41,181 nucleotides of DNA, taken from NCBI GenBank assembly GCA_001784585.1, contig MFRN01000027.1:1-41181 (forward strand). Reading direction: 5' to 3'. Shown here piece by piece: positions 39,771-41,181 of this stretch (position 1 is its first letter; every line of letters begins with the position of its first letter). Origin of the DNA: Candidatus Melainabacteria bacterium RIFCSPLOWO2_02_FULL_35_15. Lineage in GTDB: Bacteria; Cyanobacteriota; Vampirovibrionia; 2-02-FULL-35-15. The translations under genes and the position numbers were made by a program. Under the pieces are notes generated by a model. The model saw only the letters and a program-made list of their open reading frames with translations, had not been told where the DNA came from and did no database searches.

Positions 39771-41181
39771 GTGCCTGAATTTTTGTAGCAATGGAAAGCA
39801 ATGTCTTTGTAACAAAAATTGCTGAGAACATACTGACTAAAACACCGATTGCCAGGGTAATGGCAAAGCCTCTGACAATACCGGCTCCAAAAATTAAAAG
39901 CACAAAGCAGGCTATTAATGTGTTTATATTACTGTCAAAGATACTGCTAAATGCTCTTTCAAAGCCAGCATCAATTGCATTAAAAAAACTTTTTCCTGCT
40001 TTTAATTCTTCCTTGGTACGTTCAAATATAAGAATATTTGCATCTACTGCCATACCAATACTGAGTATGAAACCAGCAACGCCAGCTAAGGTAAGAGTTA
40101 CTGTCTGTTCAAATATTGCAATAGTAACCAAAGTGTATAAAAGCAGTGCAAAACCAGCTATTAAACCCGGCAATCTGTAGAAAAGAATCATAAATATAAT
40201 CACAAACAATATTCCGTACAAACCTGCATGAAGACTTTTATCTATAGAATCCTGTCCAAGAGTAGCACCTACAGATCTTTCCTGAATAATTTTTACAGGT
40301 GTAGGCAGTGCACCGGCATTTAACTGAACAGCAAGATCCTGGGCCTCTTCTGCAGTAAATCTGCCTTCAATTTGTCCCTCACCTCCAGTAATAGCTGAAC
40401 GGACTATAGGGCTGGAAATTAATTTTCCATCTAAAAATATTGCAAGAGGTTTCTCTATTAATCTCTCAGTTAGTTTTCCGAACTTTTCAATTGCCGGACC
40501 TCTAAGTGAAAATGCAATTAACCAGTTTCCTGCACCATCCGTAACTGCCTGAGCTTTTTTAAGATCTTTTCCTGTAATCCCGCTTGAATACCAGATATAT
40601 TGATCTGGTTTATCAATATCAATCTTATCTCCTGGTTTTTTATCTATGTATTTGGCAGGTTCCTTAAATTCTAAAAATGCGGTTTTTAAAAGTCTTCTTT
40701 TTACAATTTCCGGATCTGCTCCCGGGATTTCTACCAGTATCCGATCTTTTCCCACCTGCTGAACAATTGCTTCTGTAGTACCTGAGGCATTTACCCTGTT
40801 TTCAAATACCTTAATTAACCCGGCAATAACATCTTTGTTTACTTCTTTTACATCGGGGCCAGTCAGTGCCTGAAATGTAAGCTGCGCGCCACCTACCAGA
40901 TCTAATCCAAGTTTAAGCTGAGATAAAACTGTAATAAAAGAGTTTGTAAAAATTACCTGTGATCCTTTTATTTTGGTATCTATTTCTTTTATGGTCTGAT
41001 TGGAAACATTTTTTTCCTGTTTAAACTTTTGCATTGGATCTTCAGCAGGAGTTTCATTTAAACCAACTACAGTTTCAGTTAGAATTAGTTCTTTTTGTAA
41101 TCTAGCCTGAGAAAGTTCTGACTCTAACTGCTTAAGATGTTTATAAGAGCTGGTAAAATAAACAGAAAAGAAAGAAGAAAA
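39736..41181 (-). CDS. secD: protein translocase subunit SecD (N-terminus outside window)
   Basis: SecD is a membrane component that helps SecYEG move proteins across the membrane using the proton gradient. The frame remains open from the ATG at 41034 to the right edge, and the upstream part has a hydrophobic start (FSSFFSVYFTS), so the gene continues beyond 41181. Visible are LGLDLVGGAQLTF, the periplasmic region, FLDGKLISSPIVRSAITGG, and the C-terminal RND membrane part with GFILSIGMAVDANILIFERTKEELK and GIVRGFAITLAIGVLVSMF. About 75 charged residues lie between the first helix and the LGLDL motif, more than usual. It overlaps the wecG/tagA gene by 35 bases. Confidence 0.95.
   Translation of the reverse strand, partial: FSSFFSVYFTSSYKHLKQLESELSQARLQKELILTETVVGLNETPAEDPMQKFKQEKNVSNQTIKEIDTKIKGSQVIFTNSFITVLSQLKLGLDLVGGAQLTFQALTGPDVKEVNKDVIAGLIKVFENRVNASGTTEAIVQQVGKDRILVEIPGADPEIVKRRLLKTAFLEFKEPAKYIDKKPGDKIDIDKPDQYIWYSSGITGKDLKKAQAVTDGAGNWLIAFSLRGPAIEKFGKLTERLIEKPLAIFLDGKLISSPIVRSAITGGEGQIEGRFTAEEAQDLAVQLNAGALPTPVKIIQERSVGATLGQDSIDKSLHAGLYGILFVIIFMILFYRLPGLIAGFALLLYTLVTIAIFEQTVTLTLAGVAGFILSIGMAVDANILIFERTKEELKAGKSFFNAIDAGFERAFSSIFDSNINTLIACFVLLIFGAGIVRGFAITLAIGVLVSMFSAIFVTKTLLSIATKIQALRNPVLFGVKI

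Noticed and set aside
1-41181. tRNA, rRNA, phage or transposase genes
   Set aside because: No tRNA-like cloverleaf, rRNA stretch, integrase or transposase was recognised on either strand by reading; a covariance-model scan would be the decisive test.

Overview
The window is AT-rich bacterial DNA, densely coded and free of rRNA, tRNA, phage or CRISPR. The best clue to the host is the response regulator at 25933-26712, which matches my memory of cyanobacterial RpaB closely in its receiver, linker and DNA-binding domain. A PATAN/DUF4388 protein, a YggT protein, CsaB plus WecG/TagA, short GTAGGGACAC-type palindromes and a heptamer tandem repeat also fit a cyanobacterium-related lineage. The MEP and core genes show nothing photosynthetic, so a non-photosynthetic relative (Melainabacteria/Vampirovibrionia or a neighbouring phylum) is my inference, not proof.

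Layout. (1) 1-15104, secreted and surface proteins mixed with core genes. It opens with the 3' part of a giant mosaic protein (2-6151): LamG, a seven-unit FG-GAP propeller, five 35-residue Cys repeats, a seven-unit Vgb-like propeller, two Myxococcus-type Cys repeats and other modules, joined by poly-serine linkers and ending in a Pro-rich then Lys-rich tail. Next come a secreted subtilisin with an N-terminal YVTN propeller, a PhoU-like protein, a YdjM-like membrane protein, IspF, a VWD-domain protein, a second Ser-linker secreted protein, DnaX, and a small secreted protein that looks like a subtilase prodomain without a protease. (2) 15101-21188, all on the minus strand: an AAA_14/DUF4143 ATPase, Pth, IspC/Dxr and ValS. 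(3) 21298-28130: an unknown protein, CutA, a GH57/DUF3536 protein, another unknown, a TPR protein with a degraded matrixin zinc site, the RpaB-like regulator and ArgH. (4) 28123-37124: sugar nucleotidyltransferase, RimM, TrpF, AlaS, a Tmk-like kinase, an unknown, HisA, a 0.6-kb mostly non-coding stretch with a 19-residue basic micro-ORF and hairpins, YggT and MraY. (5) 37121-41181: PATAN protein, CsaB, WecG/TagA, and SecD running off the right edge.

Themes. Short palindromes recur between and inside genes, including in frame in dnaX and valS. Convergent gene pairs overlap or almost touch. Several genes have a -10 box 7-8 nt before ATG, suggesting leaderless mRNAs. The most system-like group is the secreted set: a giant poly-Ser mosaic, a propeller-subtilisin, a second Ser-linker protein and a stand-alone prodomain protein. 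Their cooperation is inferred only from shared linker style and proximity.
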